Under the pieces are notes generated by a model. It searched no databases. It was not told where the DNA came from and saw only the letters and a list, made by a program, of their open reading frames with translations. This document shows positions 25,862-33,189 of a DNA stretch of 42,315 bases, piece after piece (the first letter of the stretch is position 1; each line of letters starts with the position of its first letter). Position numbers and translations under genes: made by a program. The stretch comes from Castellaniella sp. UBA6218 (GTDB lineage Bacteria > Pseudomonadota > Gammaproteobacteria > Burkholderiales > Burkholderiaceae_B). Where the stretch lies: NCBI GenBank assembly GCA_002421865.1, contig DISE01000031.1, forward strand, positions 1 through 42,315, given 5' to 3'.

Positions 25862-26626
25862 ATGGTCACACCTCAAACCTCGTCCGTGGCGCCTTGCAAA
25901 TTTTGCCAGGACAGACCCCCGCTGCCGATCGATTTCAGCATGGCCTTTCAGCCGATCGTGGATGTGCGCAGCCGCGAGGTGTTCGCCTACGAGGCCTTGG
26001 TCCGGGGTCTGGATGGCCGTGGCGCGGCCGAAATCCTGGGCCAGGTGAACGACGAAATCCGCTACCAGTTCGATCAGGCCTGCCGCGTGAGTGCTGTCCG
26101 CCTGGCGGCCCAGCTGGGCGTGGACTGCGGCGTCAGCATCAATTTTTTGCCTAACGCGGTGTATGAACCCGCGGCCTGCCTGCGCACCACGCTGGAAGCG
26201 GCGCGGCAATACCAGTTCCCCACCAATCATCTGATTTTCGAAATCACCGAAAACGAGCGCGTGGTGGATAAAGAGCACCTCAAGCGGATCGTGCGGGAAT
26301 ATCGGCGCCGTGGCTTCAAAACCGCCATAGACGATTTCGGCGCGGGCTACTCGGGCCTGAATCTGTTGGCGGAATTCCAGCCGGACATCATCAAGCTCGA
26401 CATGGAACTGGTGCGTGAAATCGATACCAATCCGGTGCGCCATGCCATAGTGCAAGGCATTCTGGGCGTGTGCGCGGCCTTGTCGATCGAGGTGATTGCC
26501 GAAGGCGTCGAAACGCTGGCTGAATACCGCACCCTGCGCGCTCTGGGCATCCATTATTTCCAGGGCTATCTGTTCGCCAGGCCGGCCTTTGAGCAACTGC
26601 CCGCCATCAACTGGCCCGAAGACTGA
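25862..26626 (+). CDS. EAL-domain cyclic di-GMP phosphodiesterase
   Basis: A stand-alone EAL protein of 254 residues that should hydrolyse c-di-GMP to pGpG. Catalytic and metal positions look intact: the EAL signature (44-46, YEALVRG), Asn in SINFLPNAV, Glu in FEITENE, the Asp pair in IDDFGAGYSG, Lys in KLDMEL, Glu in AEGVETL and Gln in FQGYLF. A short N-terminal extension has Cys12 and Cys15 (CKFC), an unusual possible metal or redox site. No in-frame start lies upstream because TAG precedes the ATG by nine bases. It diverges from the GGDEF gene, pairing synthesis with breakdown. A chromate transporter gene follows after 51 bases. Confidence 0.92.
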   Translation: MVTPQTSSVAPCKFCQDRPPLPIDFSMAFQPIVDVRSREVFAYEALVRGLDGRGAAEILGQVNDEIRYQFDQACRVSAVRLAAQLGVDCGVSINFLPNAVYEPAACLRTTLEAARQYQFPTNHLIFEITENERVVDKEHLKRIVREYRRRGFKTAIDDFGAGYSGLNLLAEFQPDIIKLDMELVREIDTNPVRHAIVQGILGVCAALSIEVIAEGVETLAEYRTLRALGIHYFQGYLFARPAFEQLPAINWPED

Positions 26627-26677
26627 GACGGCGCGGCCGTATCGCCGCGCCACGACCCCCGGTGAGACGACGCGCGC

Positions 26678-27907
26678 ATGACGGGTTTCATCAACACCCC
26701 GCAGCCTCAGACCGCTCCTGCGCGGGGCTCCGCCATCGAAGTCTTTGGCGCCTTCCTCAAGCTGGGACTGACCTCCTTCGGCGGACCGATCGCGCATCTG
26801 GGCTACTTCCGCGCGGAATTTGTCGAACGCCGTCGCTGGCTGGATGACCGCGGCTATTCGGATCTGGTGGCTCTGTGCCAGTTCCTGCCGGGGCCGGCCA
26901 GCAGCCAGGTGGGCATGGCGCTGGGGCTGGGCCGCGCGGGCTGGCCGGGGCTGCTGGCGGCCTGGGCGGGATTCACCTTGCCGTCGGCTCTGGCGTTGAT
27001 TCTGTTTGCCTTCGGCATCGCCGAGTACCGGGGGCTGGCCCAGTCCGGCTGGGTGCATGGACTCAAGGTTGTCGCCGTGGCCATCGTGGCGCAAGCCGTA
27101 TGGGGCATGGCCAGGTCGCTGTGCCCCGATCGGCCGCGCGCCGCACTGGCCATTCTGGCGGCGCTGCTGACCATGGCCCTGCCCCCGGCCGCGGGGCAGG
27201 TCGCCGCCATCGCGGTGACGGGCGCGCTGGGCTGGTGGGGATTGAAAATCGAGCGGCCTCGCGGCGGGCAGGCCCATCGCTACCCGGTTTCACGCAAGCT
27301 CGGCATCGTGGCCCTGTCGCTGTGCGTCGCGCCGCTCGTCGGGCTGCCTCTGTGGGCGGCCGCCACGGGTTCGTCCACGATCGCGCTGCTGGATGGCGTG
27401 TATCGCTCCGGGGCGCTGGTATTCGGCGGCGGACACGTCGTCCTGCCGCTGCTGCAAGCCGCCGTGGTGCCCGGAGGCATCGTCAGCAACGCCGATTTCC
27501 TCGCCGGCTACGGCGCGGCGCAGGCCGTGCCGGGGCCTCTGTTCACATTCTCGGCCTATCTCGGCGCCATCGCACCGGGGCCGCTGCATGGTTGGATCGG
27601 TGGCTTGGCGTTGTTGGGCACGATCTTCCTCCCGGCCTTTCTCATGTTGGTGGGCGCGCTGCCATTCTGGGACGGGCTGCGTCATCGCGCCGGCATCCAG
27701 ACCGCCATGGCGGGCATCAATGCCGGCGTCGTCGGCATCCTGGTGTCCGCCCTGTACGATCCAGTGTGGACGAGCGCCATTCACGGCAGGGCGGATTTCG
27801 GGCTGGCGCTGCTCTCGTTCGGGTTGCTGACGGTCGGGCGCGCGCCGCCGGCGCTGGTGGTGCTGCTGACCGGGCTGGCGGGCTGGGCGCTGGCGCCGGG
27901 CGTTTGA
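26678..27907 (+). CDS. chrA: Chromate transporter ChrA
   Basis: An inner-membrane protein of 409 residues from the CHR family; members export chromate and some respond to sulfur status. It has the two tandem homologous halves of long ChrA proteins. The N-terminal half has LGLTSFGGPIAHLGYFR (about 29-45) and LCQFLPGPASSQVGM. The C-terminal half, from about residue 230, has SGALVFGGGHVVLPLL and AQAVPGPLFTFSAYLGA. About ten or more hydrophobic segments are visible. No chrB or other metal-resistance gene is adjacent, so chromate as physiological substrate is inferred from the family only. It is co-directional with the EAL gene and converges on the esterase gene. Confidence 0.9.
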   Translation: MTGFINTPQPQTAPARGSAIEVFGAFLKLGLTSFGGPIAHLGYFRAEFVERRRWLDDRGYSDLVALCQFLPGPASSQVGMALGLGRAGWPGLLAAWAGFTLPSALALILFAFGIAEYRGLAQSGWVHGLKVVAVAIVAQAVWGMARSLCPDRPRAALAILAALLTMALPPAAGQVAAIAVTGALGWWGLKIERPRGGQAHRYPVSRKLGIVALSLCVAPLVGLPLWAAATGSSTIALLDGVYRSGALVFGGGHVVLPLLQAAVVPGGIVSNADFLAGYGAAQAVPGPLFTFSAYLGAIAPGPLHGWIGGLALLGTIFLPAFLMLVGALPFWDGLRHRAGIQTAMAGINAGVVGILVSALYDPVWTSAIHGRADFGLALLSFGLLTVGRAPPALVVLLTGLAGWALAPGV

Positions 27908-27941
27908 ATACCCGACGCGCTGCCAAAGTGCTCCTTGCGGT

Positions 27942-28571
27942 TCAGGGGTGCGGGTGGTCGAGATATCCGATCGCCAGTTGCAGCGCTCGCGCGTCGATGC
28001 CGTGACCAAGACCAGGCAGCAAATCCAGCGTCACATCGCCGCCGGCGGCCTGCAGGGCCCGCGCAGCCTCCACCGAGGCGCGGGTGGGCACGACGCCATC
28101 CTGCTCCCCATGGATCAAGTGGAACCTCACGCCTGTCGGTGCGCGTCGGACTGCTTGGGCGAATCGCCCTGCAAGGGCGATGACCCGCGCTGCGGGCGGC
28201 CGCTCGATTTGCGACGATTCGAGCGCCATGATGGCCCCTTGTGAAAAGCCGGCGAGCGTCGTGTCCCCGACGCCGATTCCGCTGGCATTCTGCCAATGCG
28301 CGATGGACTCCTGAAACAGCGGCATCGCATTGGCAATGCGCTCAGGGCGGTTTTCTTCGGTGATCCCGACGACAGAGAACCATTCTCGGCCGCTGCCCAG
28401 CGTCGACAAATGGGGTCCGTTGACGCTCACGACGAAGGCGTCGGGCCGCGCCCGCGCGATCGCGCCACCGACGGGCGCGAGGTTGTCTGCAGAGGAGCCC
28501 AGCCCGTGGAACAGGAGCACCAGTTGCCTGGCCTGCGCCGGCGTGGCGATCACGATGGAGCCATCATGCAT
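27942..28571 (-). CDS. YpfH-like esterase (phospholipase/carboxylesterase family)
   Basis: A 209-residue alpha/beta hydrolase of the Abhydrolase_2 family, close to YpfH. The triad is Ser110 (LAGFSQGA), Asp158 (HGEQDGVVP) and His190 (GLGHGID). The oxyanion-side motif is LLFHGLGSSADN near residue 20. No signal peptide is present, so it acts in the cytoplasm. It overlaps the upstream dioxygenase gene by 8 bases and is the last gene of a four-gene operon facing a LysR regulator. The same family includes MhqD of Bacillus subtilis, a quinone-responsive esterase, which suggests a similar role here by inference. The substrate is unknown. Confidence 0.88.
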   Translation of the reverse strand: MHDGSIVIATPAQARQLVLLFHGLGSSADNLAPVGGAIARARPDAFVVSVNGPHLSTLGSGREWFSVVGITEENRPERIANAMPLFQESIAHWQNASGIGVGDTTLAGFSQGAIMALESSQIERPPAARVIALAGRFAQAVRRAPTGVRFHLIHGEQDGVVPTRASVEAARALQAAGGDVTLDLLPGLGHGIDARALQLAIGYLDHPHP

Positions 28572-29379
28572 GGGCGACCTCCCCGACTTGCAGCGTCACG
28601 CGTTGTCCAAACACATACGACTCCATCGCCAGCACCCCATGGCGGATACCGCCATCGAGCACCGTGGTCGGCGTCGGCGCGCCAGCCGCGCCAGCGGCAA
28701 CCAGCAGCGGCAAGAAGTGTTCGGTCGTGGGGTGCGCGCGGGCGGCGTGCGGCGCATTCTTGAGCGCCTGTGCGATCCGATGCGTGTCGCCATGTACGAC
28801 GGCATCGCGAACCCACAGCGAGAACTCACGGGCGTAGCTGGCCTCCCGGGCATCACCCATGCGGAACTCGTACAGGTTGTGCGTGAGACTGCCGGAGCCG
28901 ACGATCAGAACCCCTTCAGCGGCCAGAGGCGCGAGCGCCCGTCCCAGTTCGAGCGCTTTGGTCTCGTCAGTGTCGAAGGGAATGGAGACCTGCACGACCG
29001 GCACGTCGGCATCCGGGTACATGTGCAGCAGGGGAACCCAGGCACCGTGGTCCAGGCCGCGCCGAGTGTCCAGAGAGGCCGTGATTCCGTGAGGCGACAG
29101 CACCTGCTTCACCCGTGCCGCCAACCGCGGCGATCCCGCCACCGGGTACTGAATGGCATACAGCGCGCGCGGAAATCCGCCGAAGTCGTGAACGGTGTCA
29201 GGCTGGGCCGTGGCTGTGATCTCGACTGAGCGGGTCATCCAGTGCGGCGAGACCACGAGGATGGCCTGTGGCTTGTCCAGCGCCTGTCCCAGCGCGCGCA
29301 ACTGGGCACCGGCGAGGCCGGGCTCGTTCGCGAACGTGGGTGCGCCGTGTGAGACGAAGACAGTGGGCAGCGTGGTCAT
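28564..29379 (-). CDS. DODA-type extradiol aromatic ring-opening dioxygenase (YgiD-like)
   Basis: A 271-residue cytoplasmic enzyme of the LigB/DODA superfamily. YgiD-like members open catechol-type rings such as DOPA. The metal site histidines are visible: His11 (FVSHGAP), His46 (VVSPHWM) and His221 (HPTTEHFLPLL); His111 (LDHGAW) and His167 (GSLTHNLY) are other conserved positions. Length is normal. It overlaps the esterase gene by 8 bases and lies 29 bases after the DoxX gene. In this operon it would cleave a catechol formed after quinone reduction, which is inference from context. Confidence 0.9.
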   Translation of the reverse strand: MTTLPTVFVSHGAPTFANEPGLAGAQLRALGQALDKPQAILVVSPHWMTRSVEITATAQPDTVHDFGGFPRALYAIQYPVAGSPRLAARVKQVLSPHGITASLDTRRGLDHGAWVPLLHMYPDADVPVVQVSIPFDTDETKALELGRALAPLAAEGVLIVGSGSLTHNLYEFRMGDAREASYAREFSLWVRDAVVHGDTHRIAQALKNAPHAARAHPTTEHFLPLLVAAGAAGAPTPTTVLDGGIRHGVLAMESYVFGQRVTLQVGEVAHA

Positions 29380-29408
29380 GAGGCTCTCCTTCGGATCGTG
29401 CTCCAGGC

Positions 29409-29858
29409 TCAGGCCGACCTCTGGCTGAGCGTGCGGTCCAGCGACGCGCGGCCGGCGCCCGTAAAAACCAGCGATACAGTGACCGCCAGCAGGGCCAGCG
29501 CGAACTCATAGCCATTGTTCGCAACGAACAGGCCCTTGTCGATGTGGGCGCTGAAGATGGCGACCACCATCGCGAAGGCCAGAGCAGCGGAGGAGGGCCG
29601 CACCAGCAGGCCGACGATCAGCGCCAAGCCGCCGAAAAATTCGGTGGCGCCGGCAAGGAGTGCCATCAGGTAACCAGGCGCGAGCCCGATCGAAGCCATC
29701 CACTGGCCGGTGCCCTCCAGGCCATAGCCGCCGAACCAGCCGAACAATTTTTGTGCGCCATGGGCGGCAAAGATGATGCCTACGGGGATGCGCAGGGCCA
29801 GAGTGCCCCAGCCGGTGCTGGTCGCGAGGACGCGTTGGACGAAGTTGGTGTTGCTCAT
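29409..29858 (-). CDS. DoxX-family membrane protein
   Basis: A 149-residue inner-membrane protein with four hydrophobic segments. Family marks are TLALRIPVGIIFAAHGAQKLFGWFGG (about residues 20-45, split here by short polar turns), the glycine-rich GLAPGYLMALLAGATEFFGG and a second-half GLLVRPSSAALAFAMVVAIF. DoxX proteins are often linked to quinone or thiol stress; MhqP of B. subtilis belongs to this group. It lies between the NADP-binding oxidoreductase gene (11 bases upstream) and the dioxygenase gene. The biochemical role is not established. Confidence 0.88.
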   Translation of the reverse strand: MSNTNFVQRVLATSTGWGTLALRIPVGIIFAAHGAQKLFGWFGGYGLEGTGQWMASIGLAPGYLMALLAGATEFFGGLALIVGLLVRPSSAALAFAMVVAIFSAHIDKGLFVANNGYEFALALLAVTVSLVFTGAGRASLDRTLSQRSA

Positions 29859-29869
29859 GGTGGTTCCTT

Positions 29870-30496
29870 TCAGTTCTTGCCAATCCAGGTCGGCGCGATG
29901 CTGGTGCCCAGCCCGGCGCCGTAGCCGAGGTAAATGTTCAGTCCGGCCACCGGTTCGAGATAGCGCGCGTTCTTCAGCCCGCCCGCATCGACGACCGCAA
30001 AGCCCATGCTTTCTGCCAGCGTGCGCGCAGTCTGCTTGGCCCGCTCGCTGTCGCTGGCCAGGAACACGGTGACCTTCTGTCCGTTCAGAGTCGAGCCTGC
30101 GGCAAGAACCTGGGCGAAGAGGGTGTTGAAGCCCTTGACGAGTTCGACGCCAGGCACGGCCTGGGCGATCTGCTCGGCGGCGGACGTGCTGTGGCCAACC
30201 GTCAGCCCCATGTAATCGGCCGTCAGCGGGTTGGTGATGTCGATCACCGGCTTGCCTTGAACCTTGCCGACGCCGCGCAGCGCTTCGACCGCTTGTTCGT
30301 AGCCGGTGGCGAGCACGACCGCGTCCATCTCATCGGCCGAGCCGGCCGTCGGGACAGCCTTGGCGCCGTACTGTTGAGCCACAGCCTGGGCCTTGGCCAT
30401 ATTGCGTGCCGTGACGCTGACCTGGTGGCCGGCGGCGCTGAGTTGCTTGACGAAGCCGGAGCCCATGTTGCCGGCACCGATGACGAGTACTTTCAT
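29870..30496 (-). CDS. NADP-dependent oxidoreductase, F420-reductase-like (COG2085)
   Basis: A 208-residue Rossmann-fold protein. The opening MKVLVIGAGNMGSGFVKQL is a GxGxxG nucleotide-binding motif, followed by VTARNMAKA at the end of the second strand, consistent with NADP. Family blocks include VIDITNPLTADYMGL and VKGFNTLFAQVL. It matches the NADPH-dependent F420 reductase family in the broad sense; betaproteobacteria generally lack F420, so another acceptor such as a quinone or flavin is more likely. It is the first gene of the operon, 124 bases from the divergent LysR gene. GAGG lies shortly ahead of the ATG. Confidence 0.85.
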   Translation of the reverse strand: MKVLVIGAGNMGSGFVKQLSAAGHQVSVTARNMAKAQAVAQQYGAKAVPTAGSADEMDAVVLATGYEQAVEALRGVGKVQGKPVIDITNPLTADYMGLTVGHSTSAAEQIAQAVPGVELVKGFNTLFAQVLAAGSTLNGQKVTVFLASDSERAKQTARTLAESMGFAVVDAGGLKNARYLEPVAGLNIYLGYGAGLGTSIAPTWIGKN

Positions 30497-30555
30497 CTCT
30501 GTTCCTCTTGAAGCGGATGTCTGATTGATGCCGGATTGCCGGCATGGAAAGAAGT

Positions 30556-30575
30556 TTATTGATCCACATCAATAA
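30556..30575. promoter_or_regulatory. Perfect palindrome, probable LysR operator
   Basis: TTATTGATCCACATCAATAA is a perfect 8-bp inverted repeat with a 4-base centre, midway between the LysR gene and the divergent operon. It contains a T-N11-A LysR-type box (TTGATCCACATCA) and lies 45 bases from the LysR start and 60 from the operon start. It is the most obvious site for the adjacent regulator. Confidence 0.65.
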
Positions 30576-30620
30576 GATAAACTGCTGTTCATGTGATTGT
30601 TTGTTCAGAAAATCGGAACT

Positions 30621-31523
30621 ATGGACAAGTATCAGGAGATGCGCGTATTCACGGCAGTGATCGACGCGGGCAGCTTCGTGGCGGCCGCCGAGGCGCTGGG
30701 CATGTCGAAGGCGGCCGTCTCGCGGTACGTGTCCGATCTGGAGCGGCGCCTTGGCGTTCGGCTGATGCATCGCACGACGCGCAGGCTGTCGCTGACCGCC
30801 GAGGGCGAGGTGTTCCTGGCGCGATCACGCGAGATCCTGGCCAGCATCGAAGAATCTGAAGCGGAGGTTTCCACGCGCAGCCATACCGCCAGCGGTCTGC
30901 TGAAGGTGAGTGTTCCCGTCAGCTTTGGCATACGGCACCTCGCGCCCTTATGGTGCGAGTTCATGCAAGCTCATCCGCGAGTGACGCTGGACGTGCAGCT
31001 GGCCGATCGCATCATGGATCTGGTCGACGAGGGCTTCGATCTGGCGGTGCGGATTGCGCGTCTGCCGGATTCGTCTCTCGTCTCGCGCAAGCTCGCCTCC
31101 ACGCGTCTGGTGCTGAGCGCGTCGCCCGAGTACCTGCGCAGGAGGGGCACGCCCGGGCACCCGGGCGAGCTCGCAGAACATGATGTGGTCGGCTACAGCT
31201 TGTTGGCCATGAGCGATCAATGGCGGTTCACCGGCCCACAGGGCCCCGTCACCGTCAAAGTGCGCCCCCATCTCTGGTCCAACAACGGGGACACATGCGT
31301 GGCCGCGTGTGTTCGCGGGGCGGGCATCCAGTTGCAGCCGACCTTTTTGATCGAGAGCGAGCTTGCGTCCGGACAACTGGTCGAAGTGCTTCCCCAGTAT
31401 CGCTCGATGGAGCTGGGCATCTATGCCGTTTATCCCACCCGCAAGTTCGTCTTGCCGAAGGTGCGCGCCCTGGTGGAGTTCCTGTCGGCGAAGCTGGCCG
31501 ATGCGCAGTGGGCGGCACGGTGA
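30621..31523 (+). CDS. LysR-family regulator of the divergent detoxification operon
   Basis: A 300-residue LysR regulator. The N-terminal helix-turn-helix reads MDKYQEMRVFTAVIDAGSFV followed by AAAEALGMSKAAVSRYVSDLE and the wing HRTTRRLSLTAEG. The effector domain starts near residue 90 and contains FGIRHLAPLWCEFMQAHPRV and DRIMDLVDEGFDLAVRIARL, typical of the DmlR-like subgroup. ATG 30621 fits the family start better than an in-frame start at 30597. It diverges from the oxidoreductase-DoxX-dioxygenase-esterase operon across a perfect palindrome, so it very probably controls that operon. The inducer is unknown; an aromatic or quinone compound would fit. tRNA-Phe lies just beyond its 3' end on the other strand. 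Confidence 0.9.
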   Translation: MDKYQEMRVFTAVIDAGSFVAAAEALGMSKAAVSRYVSDLERRLGVRLMHRTTRRLSLTAEGEVFLARSREILASIEESEAEVSTRSHTASGLLKVSVPVSFGIRHLAPLWCEFMQAHPRVTLDVQLADRIMDLVDEGFDLAVRIARLPDSSLVSRKLASTRLVLSASPEYLRRRGTPGHPGELAEHDVVGYSLLAMSDQWRFTGPQGPVTVKVRPHLWSNNGDTCVAACVRGAGIQLQPTFLIESELASGQLVEVLPQYRSMELGIYAVYPTRKFVLPKVRALVEFLSAKLADAQWAAR

Positions 31524-31581
31524 TCCCGCGCCCGCCCGCAGAATGCGCGGGAACTTCATGTGCCTGAGGGAGGCACAAATG

Positions 31582-31608
31582 AAAAAGCCCAACTGAGAAC
31601 GGTTGGGC
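31582..31608 (-). terminator. Rho-independent terminator of tRNA-Phe
   Basis: On the minus strand, GCCCAAC (from 31608) pairs with GTTGGGC (to 31587) around an 8-base loop, followed by TTTTT (31586-31582). It lies 10 bases after the tRNA 3' end and is a textbook intrinsic terminator. Confidence 0.85.
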
Positions 31609-31617
31609 GCTGAATTC

Positions 31618-31693
31618 TGGTGGCCCGGGGCGGAATCGAACCACCGACACAAGGATTTTCAATCCTCTGCTCTACCGACTGAGCTACCGGGCC
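31618..31693 (-). tRNA. tRNA-Phe (anticodon GAA)
   Basis: A 76-base tRNA with CCA encoded. The 7-bp acceptor stem is GGCCCGG with CCGGGCC. The D arm is AGCTCAGTCGGTAGAGC. The anticodon arm has loop TTGAAAA, giving anticodon GAA, and the T arm is GGTGG-TTCGATT-CCGCC. It delivers phenylalanine in translation. It is transcribed away from hemA, and its 3' end faces the LysR cassette. A T-run terminator follows. Confidence 0.97.
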
Positions 31694-31703
31694 AAGACGC
31701 AGA

Positions 31704-31731
31704 ATCATACATGAAAATTTGATCCTGTGCA
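31704..31731 (-). promoter_or_regulatory. Candidate promoter of tRNA-Phe
   Basis: Reading the minus strand, TGCACA (31731-31726) and TATGAT (31709-31704) are separated by 16 bases. They resemble -35 and -10 boxes, with the tRNA starting 10 bases further on. Confidence 0.4.
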
Positions 31732-31762
31732 GACGATTGGAGGCTAAAAGACACGTCCGGCA

Positions 31763-31791
31763 TTCCATGACCGTTCCCGGCGACCTATAAT
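31763..31791 (+). promoter_or_regulatory. Candidate promoter of hemA
   Basis: A perfect -10 box TATAAT lies at 31786-31791, 36 bases before the preferred hemA ATG. At 17 bases upstream is TTCCAT (31763-31768), a weak -35. Confidence 0.5.
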
Positions 31792-31827
31792 ACAGTCCAT
31801 CTTTGTGTGCAACTACTTCTTGCGGGC

Positions 31828-33105
31828 ATGTCCGTCGACGTCCTGACCTTTGGCTTGAACCACGTTTCCGCACCGGTTTCGGTGCGGGAACGCGTGTCGT
31901 TTCCGCTCGAACTGGTCAAGCCCGCGCTGGCGGCCCTGCGGTCCGCCTTCGGCAGCGGCGTGCGCGAAGCCGCCATCCTGTCCACCTGCAACCGCACGGA
32001 AATCTATTGCGCGGCCGACCCCGGCGTCGCGCCCGAACTGCCTGGCTGGCTGGCCGAATTCAATCGCCTGGAAACCGGCCTGCTGTCGCCCCATCTCTAC
32101 CAGTATCAGCGCAACGACGCCGTGCGCCATGCCTTTCGGGTGGCCAGCGGCCTGGATTCCATGGTGCTGGGCGAACCGCAGATCCTGGGCCAGATGAAGG
32201 ACGCCGTGCGTACGGCGGAACAGGCCGGTACGCTCGGCACCTTGCTGCACCAGCTGTTCCAGCGCACCTTTTCCGTCGCCAAGGAAGTCCGTTCGCAGAC
32301 GGCCATCGGCGCGCATTCGGTATCCATGGCCGCCGCCGCCGTGCGCCTGACCGAGCGCGTGCTGGGGGATCTGTCCTGTAGCAACGTGCTGTTCATCGGC
32401 GCGGGCGAGATGATCGAACTCTGCGCCACGCACTTCGCGGCGGTGCGGCCGCGCCAGATCGCGGTGGCCAACCGCACGCTGGAGCGCGCCGAGGCCCTGG
32501 CGTCCCAGTTCGACGCGCATACGCTGAAACTCTCCGAACTGCCGGACCATCTGGCCGAATTCGATGTGGTCGTCTCCTGTACGGCCTCGTCCTTGCCCAT
32601 CCTCGGACTGGGGATGGTGGAAAGGGCTGCGCGCGCGCGCCGCCACCGTCCCATGGTGATGGTCGACCTGGCCGTACCGCGCGACATCGAGCCCGAAGCC
32701 GGCCGTCTGGCCGACGTTTATCTTTACACGGTCGACGACCTGGGCCGCATGGTGCAATCGGGCACCGACGCGCGCCGTGCCGCAGTGGTCCAGGCCGAGG
32801 CCATCATCGAGGCCCGGGTGCGGCATTTCATGCACTGGCTCAGCAATCGCGCCATCGTGCCGGCGATCATCGATTACCAGCAAAGCGCCGACGCCCTGCG
32901 CCTGTCCGAACTGGACCGTGCACGGCGGCTGCTGGCCCGCGGCGACGATCCGGAAGCCGTCCTCGAACTCCTCGCGCACAGCCTGACCCACAAGTACATG
33001 CATGGACCCCTGGCCGCGCTGAATCGCAGCGAGGGTGACGAACGCGCCCAATTGCTGACGCTGCTGCCCCGCCTGCTGCCCGAGTCCGGCGCCCGCCGCC
33101 GGTAG
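31828..33105 (+). CDS. hemA: Glutamyl-tRNA reductase HemA
   Basis: Reduces glutamyl-tRNA to glutamate-1-semialdehyde with NADPH, the first step of tetrapyrrole synthesis by the C5 route; cytoplasmic. The 425-residue protein has nucleophile Cys54 (LSTCNRTEIY), the catalytic-domain stretch FRVASGLDSMVLGEPQILGQ, the NADPH fold VLFIGAGEMIELCA and the C-terminal dimerisation helix with KYMHGPLAAL. ATG 31828 gives the usual MSVDVLTFGLNH start; a GTG at 31807 would add seven residues. It heads the hemA-prfA-prmC run common in proteobacteria. A hairpin separates it from prfA. Confidence 0.96.
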   Translation: MSVDVLTFGLNHVSAPVSVRERVSFPLELVKPALAALRSAFGSGVREAAILSTCNRTEIYCAADPGVAPELPGWLAEFNRLETGLLSPHLYQYQRNDAVRHAFRVASGLDSMVLGEPQILGQMKDAVRTAEQAGTLGTLLHQLFQRTFSVAKEVRSQTAIGAHSVSMAAAAVRLTERVLGDLSCSNVLFIGAGEMIELCATHFAAVRPRQIAVANRTLERAEALASQFDAHTLKLSELPDHLAEFDVVVSCTASSLPILGLGMVERAARARRHRPMVMVDLAVPRDIEPEAGRLADVYLYTVDDLGRMVQSGTDARRAAVVQAEAIIEARVRHFMHWLSNRAIVPAIIDYQQSADALRLSELDRARRLLARGDDPEAVLELLAHSLTHKYMHGPLAALNRSEGDERAQLLTLLPRLLPESGARRR

Positions 33106-33132
33106 CGGCGATCCTCCCCCCTTCGTGCCGAT

Positions 33133-33152
33133 CCGGTCCCGCGCGGGACCGG
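33133..33152 (+). terminator. Perfect palindrome between hemA and prfA
   Basis: CCGGTCCCGCGCGGGACCGG is a perfect 20-base palindrome, extended loosely by GCCG/CGGC on the outside and followed by TTCTTT after eight more bases. It lies 27 bases after hemA and 37 before prfA, so it may partly terminate hemA transcripts. With no loop in the perfect pairing, the centre must open. Confidence 0.45.
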
Positions 33153-33189
33153 GTCCCGGCTTCTTTGTGATTCCCCGGAACCTCCCTTC

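Noticed and set aside
31618..31693. tRNA-Phe as an attachment site with a second copy of its 3' end
   Set aside because: No repeat of the tRNA 3' end and no integrase were found in the window by eye, so no att site is called.
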